In this document: one piece after another, positions 31,943 to 41,503 of the stretch | Numbering within the stretch: position 1 is the stretch's first letter | Layout: the number at the start of each line of letters is the position of its first letter | Assembly (NCBI GenBank): GCA_022565695.1 | Contig: JAIUME010000003.1 | Span: forward strand, 62,001 to 126,000 | DNA from: Alcanivorax sp. | GTDB lineage: Bacteria > Pseudomonadota > Gammaproteobacteria > Pseudomonadales > Alcanivoracaceae | Reading direction: 5' to 3' | DNA: 64,000 nucleotides | Program-made: the position numbers and the translations under genes | The notes under the pieces: model-generated | What the model saw: the letters and a program-made list of their open reading frames with translations, nothing else | The model's database searches: none | Told to the model about the DNA's origin: nothing

Positions 31943-33680
31943 TGCCTTGAAGGTCTGCGTCGGGCTGAATGGATTCCAGTGCAGCGGCCAGTGTCGGCGT
32001 AAAGCGCAACTGGCCGGGCACGGGCTCGAGGTTCGCCCGCGCCAGGGTGCGCAGGGGCTGGAATTGCAGATCGGCGACGATGATTTCGGTGCCTGCCCGG
32101 TTGGCCTTGTCGAGGAACTTCATGAACGCATTGAGCCCGCCGGCATCCAGAATCGGTACGCCATCCATGTACAGGATCAACCCGCGCTGACCCTCGCATT
32201 CCTCCAGCAAATCATCGAACACCCGATCCGCTGCGGCGAAGAACAGAGGCCCGGCGATCTTGATCAGATGCCAGCCTTCCGGCAACGGCGTATCACCGGT
32301 GAGTTTGCGCTGGCTGCTGACGTCACTGACGCGCGTCATGCCTGCCAACTGCTGCATGAACAGCAATGAAGCCAGCACAATGCCCACGCCGATGGCGATC
32401 ACCATGTCGAATACCACGGTCAATGACAGACATACCAGCAACACCAGCACATCTTCCCGTGGCGCCCGTTGCAGCAGGTGCTTTACCTTTGGCGCTTCGC
32501 TCATGTTCCAGGCGACCATCAACAGCAGCGCCGCCATGGACGCCATGGGCAGATAACTGAGCCAACGGGCGAAAAACAGCACGGCGGCCATCAGCACCAG
32601 AGCGTGTATGGCGGCAGATACCGGCGAGGTGGCACCGGCGCGGTAATTGGCACTGGAGCGAGCCAGTGCTGCGGTGGCCGCAAAACCACCGAAAAACGGC
32701 GCAACCATGTTGCCCAACCCCTGACCCAGCAACTCGCCATTGGCGTTGTGGCGGCGGCCACTCATGCCATCCAGCACCACAGCGCACAGCAGCGATTCGA
32801 TGGCGCCGAGCATGGCAATGGTGAAGGCGGCGGGTAGCAGGGCGCGCAGGATATCCAGCGACAGCAGGCTGCTGCCCGCTGGTGTTTCCCAATGCCATGG
32901 CAAGCGAAATTCAGGCAGAAACGGTGGAATGCCCTGGCCCGTGGTGCCATCCGGCCAGATGAAACTGAAACGACTGCCGATGGTAGCAATGTCGTGGCCA
33001 AAGCGGGCCAACAGCAGCGATGCCAGCACGCCGAGGATCACGGCGGGCAAATGACCGGGAATGCCTGTGCGCAGACGCGGCCAGACTATCAGCGTCGCCA
33101 GGGTGAGTGCCCCGGTCAGCAGGGTAGGCCAGTGTACATCGGTGATATGGCTGCCCAGTGTCAGCAGCTTGTCGATAAAATCCGGCGGCATGTCGCTGAT
33201 GGGCAGACCAAAGAAATCACGCATCTGTAGCAGGGCAATGACGATGGCGATGCCGGCGGTAAAGCCGAGGGTGACCGGCTCGGGAATATATTCGATGAAG
33301 CGCCCGAACCGGGCCAGGGCCATCAGCACCATGATGATCCCGGCCATCAGTGTGGCCAGCAACAAACCGCCGAGACCGAACTGGAACACCACGGGTTGCA
33401 GCACGACGACAAATGCAGCAGTGGGGCCTGAGACCGAGAAGCGCGCTCCGCCCGTCAGGGCGATCACCAGCCCGGCCACCATGCCGGTATACAGACCATA
33501 TTGCGGCGCGACACCGATCGCGACGGCGAGCGCCATGGCGAGGGGGATGGCAATGATGCCCACAGACAGCCCGGCCAGCAGGTCCTGTCGCAGGCGATAA
33601 AAGGGGTAGGGCTCCCGAAAACAGGCCTGGGTCAGTGCGCTTGCAAAGCGCACCGTGGTCAGGTGTGAGCGATCAGCCAT
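31935..33680 (-). CDS. SulP-family inorganic anion transporter with STAS domain
   Basis: 581 residues. After a short cytoplasmic lead (REPYPFYRLRQDLLAGLSVGI, the SulP entry motif) come about ten to twelve membrane segments with GLYTGMVAGLVIALTGGARFSVSGPTA-type signature blocks, and a C-terminal STAS domain (about 455-570: LIKIAGPLFFAAADRVFDDLL, ILYMDGVPILDAGGL). SulP members move sulfate, bicarbonate or dicarboxylates; the ion cannot be told here. No carbonic anhydrase gene is adjacent. Divergent from the DUF6482-like gene. Confidence 0.93.
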   Translation of the reverse strand: MADRSHLTTVRFASALTQACFREPYPFYRLRQDLLAGLSVGIIAIPLAMALAVAIGVAPQYGLYTGMVAGLVIALTGGARFSVSGPTAAFVVVLQPVVFQFGLGGLLLATLMAGIIMVLMALARFGRFIEYIPEPVTLGFTAGIAIVIALLQMRDFFGLPISDMPPDFIDKLLTLGSHITDVHWPTLLTGALTLATLIVWPRLRTGIPGHLPAVILGVLASLLLARFGHDIATIGSRFSFIWPDGTTGQGIPPFLPEFRLPWHWETPAGSSLLSLDILRALLPAAFTIAMLGAIESLLCAVVLDGMSGRRHNANGELLGQGLGNMVAPFFGGFAATAALARSSANYRAGATSPVSAAIHALVLMAAVLFFARWLSYLPMASMAALLLMVAWNMSEAPKVKHLLQRAPREDVLVLLVCLSLTVVFDMVIAIGVGIVLASLLFMQQLAGMTRVSDVSSQRKLTGDTPLPEGWHLIKIAGPLFFAAADRVFDDLLEECEGQRGLILYMDGVPILDAGGLNAFMKFLDKANRAGTEIIVADLQFQPLRTLARANLEPVPGQLRFTPTLAAALESIQPDADLQGTR

Positions 33681-33846
33681 GAGCCCCCGCGAGGCATCCG
33701 TATCCGGAAAAAGTGAAACACGCCTTCACGCAGTATAGGCCAAACACTGCCCCGACTCATCCGCGATGACTGATCTGCATTGCGACCATGGTCGCAGAGG
33801 TCTGTCTTCACTTGCCCCTGACCCCGAGCGGAGGATGCTTGAGGGT

Positions 33847-34185
33847 ATGAAAATCAGACTCTCACAGCTCCGCAATATCGTCATCGGCCGTCTGCGTATC
33901 CGGTCGGTGGATCTCGCGTTGTACACCGTCGAAGTACAGCTCGGCGGCGAATGGCAGGTGCTCGCCAGCGATACCGGCAAGGTGCTCAGCTTCCGCAGTA
34001 TGGAAGGGGCGCGCAAGGCGCTCGCTTCGCTTCAGGTGCTGGAGGCAACGCTGCTGCATGCATCGCCCTACAACGAAATGATCGGTGTCGACACGGCGCC
34101 TGTGCCGCCCATGGAAGTACCCATCAGCTGGCCCGCAGCAGGTGGTGCGAGTCAGAAGCGAGTGCGGGGTTTCGGTCGATCCTGA
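33847..34185 (+). CDS. DUF6482-like small protein
   Basis: 112 residues, cytoplasmic. The core is IRSVDLALYTVEVQLGGEWQV, then VLSFRSMEGARKALASLQV and a SPYNEMIG motif, which I recognise as the DUF6482 family of Pseudomonas-like bacteria; no function is known. Start taken at 33847 behind GAGG; an in-frame ATG at 33766 would add unrelated residues. The 130 bases to the Na/Pi symporter gene hold no obvious terminator. Confidence 0.75.
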   Translation: MKIRLSQLRNIVIGRLRIRSVDLALYTVEVQLGGEWQVLASDTGKVLSFRSMEGARKALASLQVLEATLLHASPYNEMIGVDTAPVPPMEVPISWPAAGGASQKRVRGFGRS

Positions 34186-34315
34186 GTAAACCGATCCGCT
34201 TCGCTTCGGGATATGCAGGAGGCCCCGCCAGATACAGTCGCAGGATGGTACTCTTTTCCGCCTGAATCAGTCAGCATGCAAGACAGGCTTCTGGTGGAGA
34301 TGAGGGTCGTGGCAC

Positions 34316-36007
34316 ATGCTTGACGGATGGCAACTGATTGCCGGGTTGGGGTTGTTCCTGCTGGGTATGGATCATATCGAGCGGGGCCTGAAAGGGCTGG
34401 GCAATGATGTGCTGGTGCGCGTATTACGCGGCAGCACGGGGCGGGCCTGGACGGCCGTGATGGTGGGTGCGGCGGCCACGGCACTGATGCAGAGCAGTTC
34501 TCTGGTCGGGTTGCTGGTGCTGGCCTTTGTCGGCGCCGGCATCATGCCCATGAAGAATGCCCTGGGCGTCGTTGTGGGTACCCATGTCGGCACCACTATC
34601 ACTGGCTGGATCGTCGCCACCATCGGCTTCAAACTGGACATGGGCGCGCTGGCGCTACCGCTGCTGGGCATCGGTGGCCTCGGCGCGGCCATGCTCGCGG
34701 AACACCGCCGCCCTGGCGCGGGCGCCCGGTTGGTCCTGGGTTTCGGCCTGCTGCTGTTTGGCCTGGGCTTCATGAAAGACGGCGTCGATGGTTTCGCAGG
34801 GCAGTTTGATATCAGCGAACTGGCGGATTACCCGACCGCGATCTTTGCCCTGGTCGGTCTGGTCTTGGCAACGCTGCTGCAATCCAGTTCCGCCACCATG
34901 ATGATCAGCCTGTCGGCGCTGCATGCCGGCGTGATCACCTTGCCCATGGGGGCAGCGATTACCATTGGCGCGCATATCGGTACGACCAGCACCATGGCAC
35001 TGGGCGCGTTGCGCGGGGATGCGGCCAGTCGCCGTGTGGCCGTGTTCAATGTCATCTACAGCGCTGCCACGGCGCTGGTGGCGTTTGTTGTGCTGCTGCC
35101 GTTTGTGGCGCCAGTGCAGGCCTGGCTGGGGATCTCTGATCCGCTCTATAGCCTGGTCGCGTTCCACACCTTCTTTACCCTTATGGGGGTGCTGCTGTTC
35201 TATCCGTTGCTGGGCTATGCCGCGCCGCTGCTGGAAAAGTACGTTGCCGGTCGGCGCAACCAGATCAGTGAGTTTATCAGCAAGGTGCCTCCCTCCGTCA
35301 GTGAAGCAGCCATCACCGGTCTGGAAAAAGAGACGCTTCATGTGCTGGGTCGTGCCATGCAACTGACGGCCAGTGTCTTCGGCGGACGTACCGGGCAGGC
35401 CTTGCGCCCTGTGCGAATAGCGCGTCGGCGTCTGGCGGGCTCCCCCGGCTTCCTGGATGAGTATCAGGCACTGAAGAGTCTGGAAGGTGAGATCCTGGCA
35501 TTCGTTACGGCCATGCAAACCAGCGAGATGTCGCCGGAGCACGCTGAGCGGGTTGGCGCATTGACGGCGGCAACGCGCGACGCCGTCTATGCCTGCAAGG
35601 CCGTCAAGGATGTGCGCAGCAATCTGGATGATATGCGGCTGCGTACGACCAGTAGCGCCTGGGCCAGTGATCTGAGTGCACATGTGTTGTCGGTGCTGAA
35701 TACGCTGGAGGTGTTGCTGGTCAGCAAACTGGATGCAGACGCTGTTGACACACAGCCGAGCGGCGTCTCTGCGCAGACCCTGGCAGCGCTGCATGAGCGG
35801 CATGCCGAGACCATGCAGCAGCTACTTATCCAGCTTCAACGGCGCGGGTGGCAAGGTCTGCTGCATTCAACAGCCCTGAATGTCATACGCGAACTGGATA
35901 TGACGCTGGTCGGCTTGATCCGCGCGGCAGAGGCTTGCATGCACAGAGCCGGGGAGCCAGATCCGGAACTGGAGGTGATGTCAGAGGAGGTCGATACCGC
36001 TGGATGA
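34316..36007 (+). CDS. Na/Pi cotransporter family protein with PhoU-like tail
   Basis: 563 residues. The N-terminal half has the paired inverted repeats of the NptA/PNaS family: AATALMQSSSLVGLLVLAFVG (about 55-75) and LATLLQSSSATMMISLSALH (about 183-202), each with the Q-S-S-S phosphate/sodium motif, and GTHVGTTITGW / GAHIGTTSTMA. About eight membrane helices to residue 305. The C-terminal 250 residues are soluble and helical, PhoU-like. The TGA stop overlaps an ATG that opens a 31-codon porin C-terminal scrap. Confidence 0.92.
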   Translation: MLDGWQLIAGLGLFLLGMDHIERGLKGLGNDVLVRVLRGSTGRAWTAVMVGAAATALMQSSSLVGLLVLAFVGAGIMPMKNALGVVVGTHVGTTITGWIVATIGFKLDMGALALPLLGIGGLGAAMLAEHRRPGAGARLVLGFGLLLFGLGFMKDGVDGFAGQFDISELADYPTAIFALVGLVLATLLQSSSATMMISLSALHAGVITLPMGAAITIGAHIGTTSTMALGALRGDAASRRVAVFNVIYSAATALVAFVVLLPFVAPVQAWLGISDPLYSLVAFHTFFTLMGVLLFYPLLGYAAPLLEKYVAGRRNQISEFISKVPPSVSEAAITGLEKETLHVLGRAMQLTASVFGGRTGQALRPVRIARRRLAGSPGFLDEYQALKSLEGEILAFVTAMQTSEMSPEHAERVGALTAATRDAVYACKAVKDVRSNLDDMRLRTTSSAWASDLSAHVLSVLNTLEVLLVSKLDADAVDTQPSGVSAQTLAALHERHAETMQQLLIQLQRRGWQGLLHSTALNVIRELDMTLVGLIRAAEACMHRAGEPDPELEVMSEEVDTAG

Positions 36008-36099
36008 CAGGTTCAGACGAGCTTGAGATTGATTTTGGCGGCGGGTCTGACGATCTGGATTATGACCAGATTCGTCTGGGTGCACGCTGGAACTTCTGA
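36004..36099 (+). pseudogene. 3' remnant of an outer-membrane porin gene
   Basis: 31 codons starting at an ATG that overlaps the Na/Pi stop (ATGA) and ending DYDQIRLGARWNF-stop. The alternating pattern and terminal phenylalanine are the last strand of an outer-membrane beta barrel; the acidic loop DFGGGSDDLD before it fits a porin loop. There is no signal peptide, and upstream in this frame lies only the Na/Pi coding region. Best read as what is left after a deletion fused the 3' ends of two genes. A coupled micropeptide is the less likely alternative. Confidence 0.6.
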
Positions 36100-36110
36100 T
36101 ATCGCTTATT

Positions 36111-36148
36111 GGTAAAACCTGATCGGGAGAATGCCCCCTCCCGATCAG
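36111..36148 (-). terminator. Intrinsic terminator of the photolyase gene
   Basis: CTGATCGGGAG (36119-36129) and CTCCCGATCAG (36138-36148) form a perfect 11-bp stem. On the minus strand it is followed by GTTTTAC, so it serves the folE-photolyase transcripts ending at 36158; it may also stop plus-strand transcripts. Confidence 0.85.
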
Positions 36149-36157
36149 TTGCTCTGA

Positions 36158-37699
36158 CTAGAGCTGATCAACATTTTCCAGTAATGCTTCTGCTCGCGCT
36201 ATGATGCGCGCCCGTTTCTTGCTGTCCATCTTGTCCCAACTCCGATAGATCATCGCCATGCGCGGGTGTTTCGCGAAGCGCTTTTCATGCCGCTGGATAA
36301 AATGCCAGTAGAGGCTGTTGAACGGGCAGCTGTTGTCCTGTTCGGCGGTGCTCACGGAGTAAGGGCAGTCGGCGCAGTAGTCGGACATACGCTGTATGTA
36401 TTTGCCGCTGGCGGCATAGGGTTTTGAGCCCAGATAGCCGCCATCTGCGTGCATCACCATGCCCAGGGTGTTAGGTAACTCCACCCACTCATAGGCGTCT
36501 GCATAGACCGCCAGATACCATTCATGGATGGCTTTGACGTCCACACCCAGGAGTAACGCCAGGTTGCCGGTCACCATCAGGCGCTGGATGTGGTGGGCAT
36601 AAGCGTGTTCGCGGGTGGCCCGGATGGCCTCGCTGACGCAGCGCATGCGGGTGTTGCCGTCCCAGTAGAACCAGGGCAGGGGGGCGTGGCTCTCCAGCCG
36701 GTTTTCGTCGCGGTATTCGGGCATGGTCAGCCAATAGATACCACGGACGTATTCACGCCAGCCGATGATCTGCCGGATGAAGCCTTCCACGGCGTTGAGC
36801 GGTGCATGGCCGCTGTAATAGCGTTCCGCCGCCGCATGGCAGACTTCACTCGGTGTCAGCAAGCCGCAATTGATGGCCGGTGACAGCACGGAATGAAAGA
36901 GGAAGTCGTCGGCGCTGGTCATGGCATCCTGGTAGTCACCAAATGCCGGCAGGCCCTTGTCCATGAAATGGGTCAGTGCCTGGCGGGCCTGCTTTCGGGT
37001 CACCGGTAGCCAGAAGGGTGTGCTGTCACCGAAGTGATCCGGGAAGTGGGTGCCGACATCCTGGATGACAGCTTGTGTGATGGCATCCGGGGTGAACTGC
37101 ATCGGGCGGGCGAGGGGGCGGCTGCCATCGAAGCGCTTGCGGTTATCGGCGTCGAAGTTCCACTGGCCCCCTTCAGGCTGGCCATCGGCGGTCATCAGCA
37201 GGCCGGTCTGTCGGCGCATATCGCGATAGAAGTATTCCATGCGCAGTTGTTTGCGGCCGCTGGCCCAGTCTGCAAAACGCGCCTTGTCGCAGAGGAATCG
37301 GTCGTCAGTCAGAATCTCTACAGGCAGTCTCAGGCGTTCCGGCCAACTGCGAATGTCCTGATCCAGCCGCCACTCACCGCATTCGGTGGTCACAATCCGC
37401 TCGCTCTGGTGTTGCGTAGCGCTATGGGCTACAGCCGTCGCGATGTCAGGCAGACCATCGTTGATGGTGTTGTTGATGGTGTAGTAGTCGACGTGCCAGC
37501 CCTTTTTCCGCAGGGTGTCAGCAAAATGACGCATGGCGGAGAAGATCAGAATGATTTTCTTCTTGTGATGGCGCACATAGGTGGCTTCGGCCCACACTTC
37601 CGCCATGACCACCTTGTCGCGCTGCGGGTCAGCGGCGGCAAGGCAGCTCATTGTGTCGGTGAGCTGGTCGCCCAGGATCAGTACCAGCTTGCCTGGCAT
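36158..37699 (-). CDS. Fe-S bacterial cryptochrome/(6-4) photolyase (PhrB type)
   Basis: 513-residue photolyase-related protein. Cysteines 354, 442, 445 and 458 (RMRCVSEA, CADCPYS, NSCPF) have spacings 88-3-13, the same as the four cluster ligands of Agrobacterium PhrB, so a [4Fe-4S] cluster is expected. N-terminal Rossmann domain starts KLVLILGDQLTDT; the FAD domain includes IRQIIGWREYVRGIYW and the conserved HHIQRLMVTGNLALL. Members repair (6-4) photoproducts using FAD and a lumazine antenna. folE ends three bases upstream, so the two are co-transcribed. Confidence 0.95.
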   Translation of the reverse strand: MPGKLVLILGDQLTDTMSCLAAADPQRDKVVMAEVWAEATYVRHHKKKIILIFSAMRHFADTLRKKGWHVDYYTINNTINDGLPDIATAVAHSATQHQSERIVTTECGEWRLDQDIRSWPERLRLPVEILTDDRFLCDKARFADWASGRKQLRMEYFYRDMRRQTGLLMTADGQPEGGQWNFDADNRKRFDGSRPLARPMQFTPDAITQAVIQDVGTHFPDHFGDSTPFWLPVTRKQARQALTHFMDKGLPAFGDYQDAMTSADDFLFHSVLSPAINCGLLTPSEVCHAAAERYYSGHAPLNAVEGFIRQIIGWREYVRGIYWLTMPEYRDENRLESHAPLPWFYWDGNTRMRCVSEAIRATREHAYAHHIQRLMVTGNLALLLGVDVKAIHEWYLAVYADAYEWVELPNTLGMVMHADGGYLGSKPYAASGKYIQRMSDYCADCPYSVSTAEQDNSCPFNSLYWHFIQRHEKRFAKHPRMAMIYRSWDKMDSKKRARIIARAEALLENVDQL

Positions 37700-37702
37700 G
37701 CC

Positions 37703-38263
37703 CTATGCCTTGATCAATGACAGGAATTCACTGCGCGCGGCCGCAGACTCCCGCAACGTGCCGAGCATGACCGAGGTGGTGGTGGAGGAGTTCTGCTTCT
37801 CCACGCCGCGCATCATCATGCACAGGTGCTGGGCATCCATCACAACGCCGACACCTTTGGCGCCGGTGACCTCCTGAATGGCATGGGCGACCTGGAAGGT
37901 CAGGGTTTCCTGTATCTGCAGGCGGCGGGCAAACATGTCCACCACACGTGCAAACTTGGACAGGCCCAGTACCTTGCCATCGGGGATATAGGCGATGTGG
38001 CAGGTGCCGAAGAACGGCAGGATATGGTGCTCGCACAGGGAATAGAATTCGATGCCGCGCACAACGACCATCTCATCGCTGGACGATTCGAATACGGCGT
38101 TGTTGGTCACCTCTGACAGTGACCGGGTGTAGCCCTCGGTAAGGAAGGCCATCGCCTTTGCTGTGCGTTCGGGTGTATCACGCAGCCCCTCGCGATCCGG
38201 GTTTTCACCCACATCCACGAGAATCTGGCGGTAATGTTCGGTAAGACTGGTGATGGCGCTCAT
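37703..38263 (-). CDS. folE: GTP cyclohydrolase I
   Basis: 186 residues; converts GTP to dihydroneopterin triphosphate, the first step to folate and other pterins. The zinc ligands are in [12 protein letters not shown] and QHLCMMMRG; the active-site strands [24 protein letters not shown] and QVAHAIQEV are intact. Cytoplasmic homodecamer in known enzymes. A good ribosome binding site (AAGGGGATCAGG area) precedes the ATG. It sits three bases upstream of the photolyase gene. A stress-responsive pterin supply is one reading; a second folE elsewhere in the genome is possible. Confidence 0.96.
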   Translation of the reverse strand: MSAITSLTEHYRQILVDVGENPDREGLRDTPERTAKAMAFLTEGYTRSLSEVTNNAVFESSSDEMVVVRGIEFYSLCEHHILPFFGTCHIAYIPDGKVLGLSKFARVVDMFARRLQIQETLTFQVAHAIQEVTGAKGVGVVMDAQHLCMMMRGVEKQNSSTTTSVMLGTLRESAAARSEFLSLIKA

Positions 38264-38376
38264 GACCTGATCCCCTTTTTATAATTTGCCGAGTATTCAC
38301 GGGCATCGGTCAAGAGGGCGTCAACCGGCCGCCATGACGGCCGGCGACCGGATCAGGTGGGGCTTGTATGAAGCTG

Positions 38377-39279
38377 TCAGGCGTTCTGCAGATTGCCGAG
38401 CATCGCCATGATGGCCTCCTGGCCATTGCCGGGATGGTCTGCGTCAGTGAAGTCCGTGATGGCCGGCCATTGCTCGACAATGGCCTCCGGGGTCAGTGGT
38501 TGCGAGACAGGGAAGCCATGCCCTTTGGTGCGTTCCCACTGCAGCTTGCCGATCCACCCGGCGCCCACTTCATAGAGGCTGCCACTGTCCCGATGTGCCT
38601 CGTGGCAGAGCTTGAGCACCAGGGGTGTGACGAATTCGGGCTTCAACTGCTCGACGATCTGCGGCGGCATGATGGTGGCCGTCATGCGGCTGCCCGCGAT
38701 CGGGGCGATGGTATTGACGACGATATTGCGCTTGGCACCCTCGATGGCCAGGCTCTGGGCCATGCCATGCAGGCCCAGCTTGGCCATGGCGTAGTTGGCC
38801 TGGCCGAAGTTGCCGTAGATGCCGGCGGCTGAGGCGGTAAAGATGATGCGCCCGTACTCCTGATCCCGAAGGTGCGGCCAGGCGGCATGGGTGACCTTGA
38901 AGGCCCCTTTGACGTGCACGTTGTAGACCAGATCCCAGTCTTCTTCGGTCATGTTATGGAACGACTTGTCCCGCAGAATGCCGGCGTTGTTGATAACGAT
39001 GTCCACACGGCCGAAGTTGTCCAGGGCGCACTGGACAATGCGGTCGCCGTCGGTCACCGATTCATGGTTGGCCACGGCTTCGCCGCCGGCTGCGGTAATC
39101 TCGTCGACGACCTTGTCGGCAGCCGAGCGGTCTGCGCCTTCCCCGGTGGCGGAGCCGCCCAGGTCGTTGATGACCACCCGGGCGCCCCGGGCAGCGAATG
39201 CGAGGGCATGGCTGCGGCCCAGCCCGTTGCCAGCGCCGGTGACGATTACCACTTTGTCATCGAAATTGAGTGTGGACAT
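38377..39279 (-). CDS. SDR-family 3-hydroxyacyl-CoA dehydrogenase-like oxidoreductase
   Basis: 300 residues resembling the dehydrogenase part of peroxisomal multifunctional enzyme type 2. Cofactor loop [20 protein letters not shown], the [11 protein letters not shown] motif, and the catalytic Ser/Tyr/Lys in [21 protein letters not shown] are all present. It likely oxidises 3-hydroxyacyl-CoA. I start it at 39279, nine bases after AAGGAGG; the upstream in-frame ATG at 39366 is in the promoter region. Divergent from an AraC regulator gene, which could control it. Confidence 0.92.
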   Translation of the reverse strand: MSTLNFDDKVVIVTGAGNGLGRSHALAFAARGARVVINDLGGSATGEGADRSAADKVVDEITAAGGEAVANHESVTDGDRIVQCALDNFGRVDIVINNAGILRDKSFHNMTEEDWDLVYNVHVKGAFKVTHAAWPHLRDQEYGRIIFTASAAGIYGNFGQANYAMAKLGLHGMAQSLAIEGAKRNIVVNTIAPIAGSRMTATIMPPQIVEQLKPEFVTPLVLKLCHEAHRDSGSLYEVGAGWIGKLQWERTKGHGFPVSQPLTPEAIVEQWPAITDFTDADHPGNGQEAIMAMLGNLQNA

Positions 39280-39548
39280 CTGCTGTTTCCTCCTTGGCGG
39301 AAGATGGTATGGTCTGCGTCCCGCAGGCCTTCGCTCAATGACGTAATGTGCCAATCTGTCTGACATTAACTATCATGGTGCGTCGCGCTCATGCTGCGCC
39401 CTCTGAAAGACCTGGATGGCGGTGGGCGGTGCAGCTGTAGTAATATGATTTATAAAGAGAATTTCTGGTCGATGGGGCTGCCTGTGTGGATGCTGCCCAT
39501 CGGGGGTGAACAAGAATTCAGGGCGGCGCATGCCGCAATGGCATCAGG

Positions 39549-40568
39549 ATGCTTAGACGCAACACCATCGCAATCAGTCACGTGATCCGTGTGCTTCAGG
39601 GGGCAGCGCGCTCTGGCGCCTCGATTCCGGCGTTGCTCGAGGCGGCCGGTATACCCCGGATGTTGCTGGATGATCCCGACGCCCGGATCGAGCGAGATGC
39701 CTTTATTCGCCTGATGCTGGAGGTCATGCAGCAGACCCAGGATGAGTTCCTCGGCTTTGGCCAGGGGCGCAAGTCGAAGCCGGGTACCTTCAGCATGATG
39801 GCCCACGCGGTCATCAATTGCTCGAACCTGGAGAAGGCGGTACGTCGCAGTATCCAGTTCTATGAGCTGTTCGATCTGGACGTGCATACGGAGCTGCACC
39901 GTGACGGCGAGCGCGCCTGGATGGTGGTGAAGGCGGGACCGCGTCTGGACTTCCGCGAGGTCATCATCGAGTCATGGCTGATGTTGTCCCTGCGCTTCAT
40001 GAGCTGGCTGGTGGGCAAGGCCATCGAGGCCCAGCGGGTCGATTTCGATTTTGCCAGAACAGGTGCGGCGGATGAGGACTATAAGTCCGTGTTTACCTGT
40101 CCTGTGACATTCGAATCAGAATCTAATGTGGTGATGTTCAACAGCGACTACCTGGACCTGCCGCTGGTGCAGAACCAGTTGTCCCTGTCGCGCTTTCTCA
40201 AGGACTCCCTGGCCCAGCTGATTGACGGCAATATCCATAATGTCGGGCTGCCGGCACAGATCCGCGCGATCATCTCCAAGGAATACGGCAACAACTTCCC
40301 GGACTTTTCCGAGATCTGTGAAAAGCTGAACATGACGCCCCAGACCCTGCGGCGGCGGCTCAAGGAAGGCAATACCAGCTATCAGGAGATCAAGGATACG
40401 ATCCGCAAGGACGCCTCGATCTACTATCTGTCAAAACCGGATCTCTCCATCGATGAAATCGCGCTGTTGATGGGCTTCAGTGAAGCCAGCTCCTTCCATC
40501 GCGCCTTCAAGAAATGGACCGGCAAGACCCCGTCGGCCTACCGGAGAGAGTATTTTGGCGAACATTGA
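39549..40568 (+). CDS. AraC-family transcriptional regulator
   Basis: 339 residues. The N-terminal 200 residues match the arabinose-binding-like (OruR/ArgR-type) domain ([26 protein letters not shown], then the [16 protein letters not shown] block); the C-terminal 100 residues are the double helix-turn-helix ([23 protein letters not shown] and [25 protein letters not shown]). This class usually senses a small metabolite and activates neighbouring catabolic genes; the divergent acyl-CoA dehydrogenase-like SDR is the obvious candidate. The ribosome binding site is poor. The stop is 22 bases before purU. Confidence 0.92.
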   Translation: MLRRNTIAISHVIRVLQGAARSGASIPALLEAAGIPRMLLDDPDARIERDAFIRLMLEVMQQTQDEFLGFGQGRKSKPGTFSMMAHAVINCSNLEKAVRRSIQFYELFDLDVHTELHRDGERAWMVVKAGPRLDFREVIIESWLMLSLRFMSWLVGKAIEAQRVDFDFARTGAADEDYKSVFTCPVTFESESNVVMFNSDYLDLPLVQNQLSLSRFLKDSLAQLIDGNIHNVGLPAQIRAIISKEYGNNFPDFSEICEKLNMTPQTLRRRLKEGNTSYQEIKDTIRKDASIYYLSKPDLSIDEIALLMGFSEASSFHRAFKKWTGKTPSAYRREYFGEH

Positions 40569-40575
40569 GGCTGAC

Positions 40576-40605
40576 GTGAAGGGCGTTGAGATGAAGGGCG
40601 TCGAG
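40576..40605 (+). repeat. 15-bp duplication carrying the purU start codon
   Basis: GTGAAGGGCGTTGAG is followed directly by ATGAAGGGCGTCGAG (two mismatches). Both copies begin with a usable, in-frame start codon; the first is preceded by TTGAGG, the second by GAAGGG inside copy one. Confidence 0.9.
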
Positions 40606-41472
40606 GCAGTTGATGCCACCACAGCACGGTTGCTGATTACCTGCCCTGACCGGCCAGGGATCATCAGCGCGGTGAGCACCTTCCTGTATCACCATGGCGC
40701 CAACATTACCGACTTCGATCAGCATGCCTCCGATCCGGATTCCGGCACCTTCTTCCTGCGTATGGAATTCCAGACGCCGGGGCTGGACTGCTCCTGGGAC
40801 ACCCTGAAGAACGCCTTCGCGTCACGGGTCGCGCAGCAATACGGCATGGACTGGCAACTGACCCTGGCGGCCGAGAAAAAGCGCATGGCCATCATGGTGT
40901 CACGCCATGACCATGCCCTGATGGAGCTGCTCTGGCGGACCATGGGCGGCGACCTGCCAGCCACCATCAGCATGGTGATCAGCAATCACGATGACCTGCG
41001 GGGTGAGGTGGAGCGTTTTGGTATTCCGTATCACCATATTCCGGTGACCGCAGACAACAAGGTCGAGGCAGAACAGCAGGCGCTGTCATTGCTGGAAGGG
41101 CAGGCGGATCTTGTCGTGCTGGCGCGTTATATGCAGATTCTCAGCCCGGATTTTGTCGCCCGCCACCCGCATCGCATCATCAATATCCACCACTCATTCC
41201 TGCCCGCGTTTGTCGGCGCCAATCCCTATCAGCAGGCCTGGGAGCGCGGTGTCAAACTGATCGGCGCCACCAGTCACTATGTCACGGACGATCTGGATCA
41301 GGGGCCAATCATCGAGCAGAACGTGGCGCGGGTTTCCCATCGGCATGGCCCGGCAGAGCTCAAGGCACTGGGGCAGGATGTGGAGCGCAGCGTATTACTG
41401 CGCGCCGTGCGCTGGCACCTGGAAGACCGGGTGATTGTGGATGGCAACAAGACGGTGGTGTTTGTCCGTTGA
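40591..41472 (+). CDS. purU: Formyltetrahydrofolate deformylase
   Basis: 293 residues. Hydrolyses 10-formyl-THF to THF and formate, balancing one-carbon units. N-terminal ACT domain ([32 protein letters not shown]) and C-terminal formyltransferase fold with the catalytic [16 protein letters not shown] and [17 protein letters not shown] motifs. Start taken at ATG 40591; GTG 40576, one repeat unit upstream, is equally in frame and has a better ribosome binding site, so two isoforms differing by five residues are possible. Ends at a hairpin facing the convergent barrel gene. Confidence 0.95.
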   Translation: MKGVEAVDATTARLLITCPDRPGIISAVSTFLYHHGANITDFDQHASDPDSGTFFLRMEFQTPGLDCSWDTLKNAFASRVAQQYGMDWQLTLAAEKKRMAIMVSRHDHALMELLWRTMGGDLPATISMVISNHDDLRGEVERFGIPYHHIPVTADNKVEAEQQALSLLEGQADLVVLARYMQILSPDFVARHPHRIINIHHSFLPAFVGANPYQQAWERGVKLIGATSHYVTDDLDQGPIIEQNVARVSHRHGPAELKALGQDVERSVLLRAVRWHLEDRVIVDGNKTVVFVR

Positions 41473-41496
41473 TGGCGCGGCAAGTGCCGCGCCATC
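41471..41496. terminator. Hairpin between convergent genes
   Basis: GATGGCGCGGC-AAGT-GCCGCGCCATC, a perfect 11-bp stem overlapping the purU stop and eight bases from the stop of the outer-membrane barrel gene. No T tract on either strand, so termination efficiency is uncertain. Confidence 0.55.
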
Positions 41497-41503
41497 AACG
41501 ATA

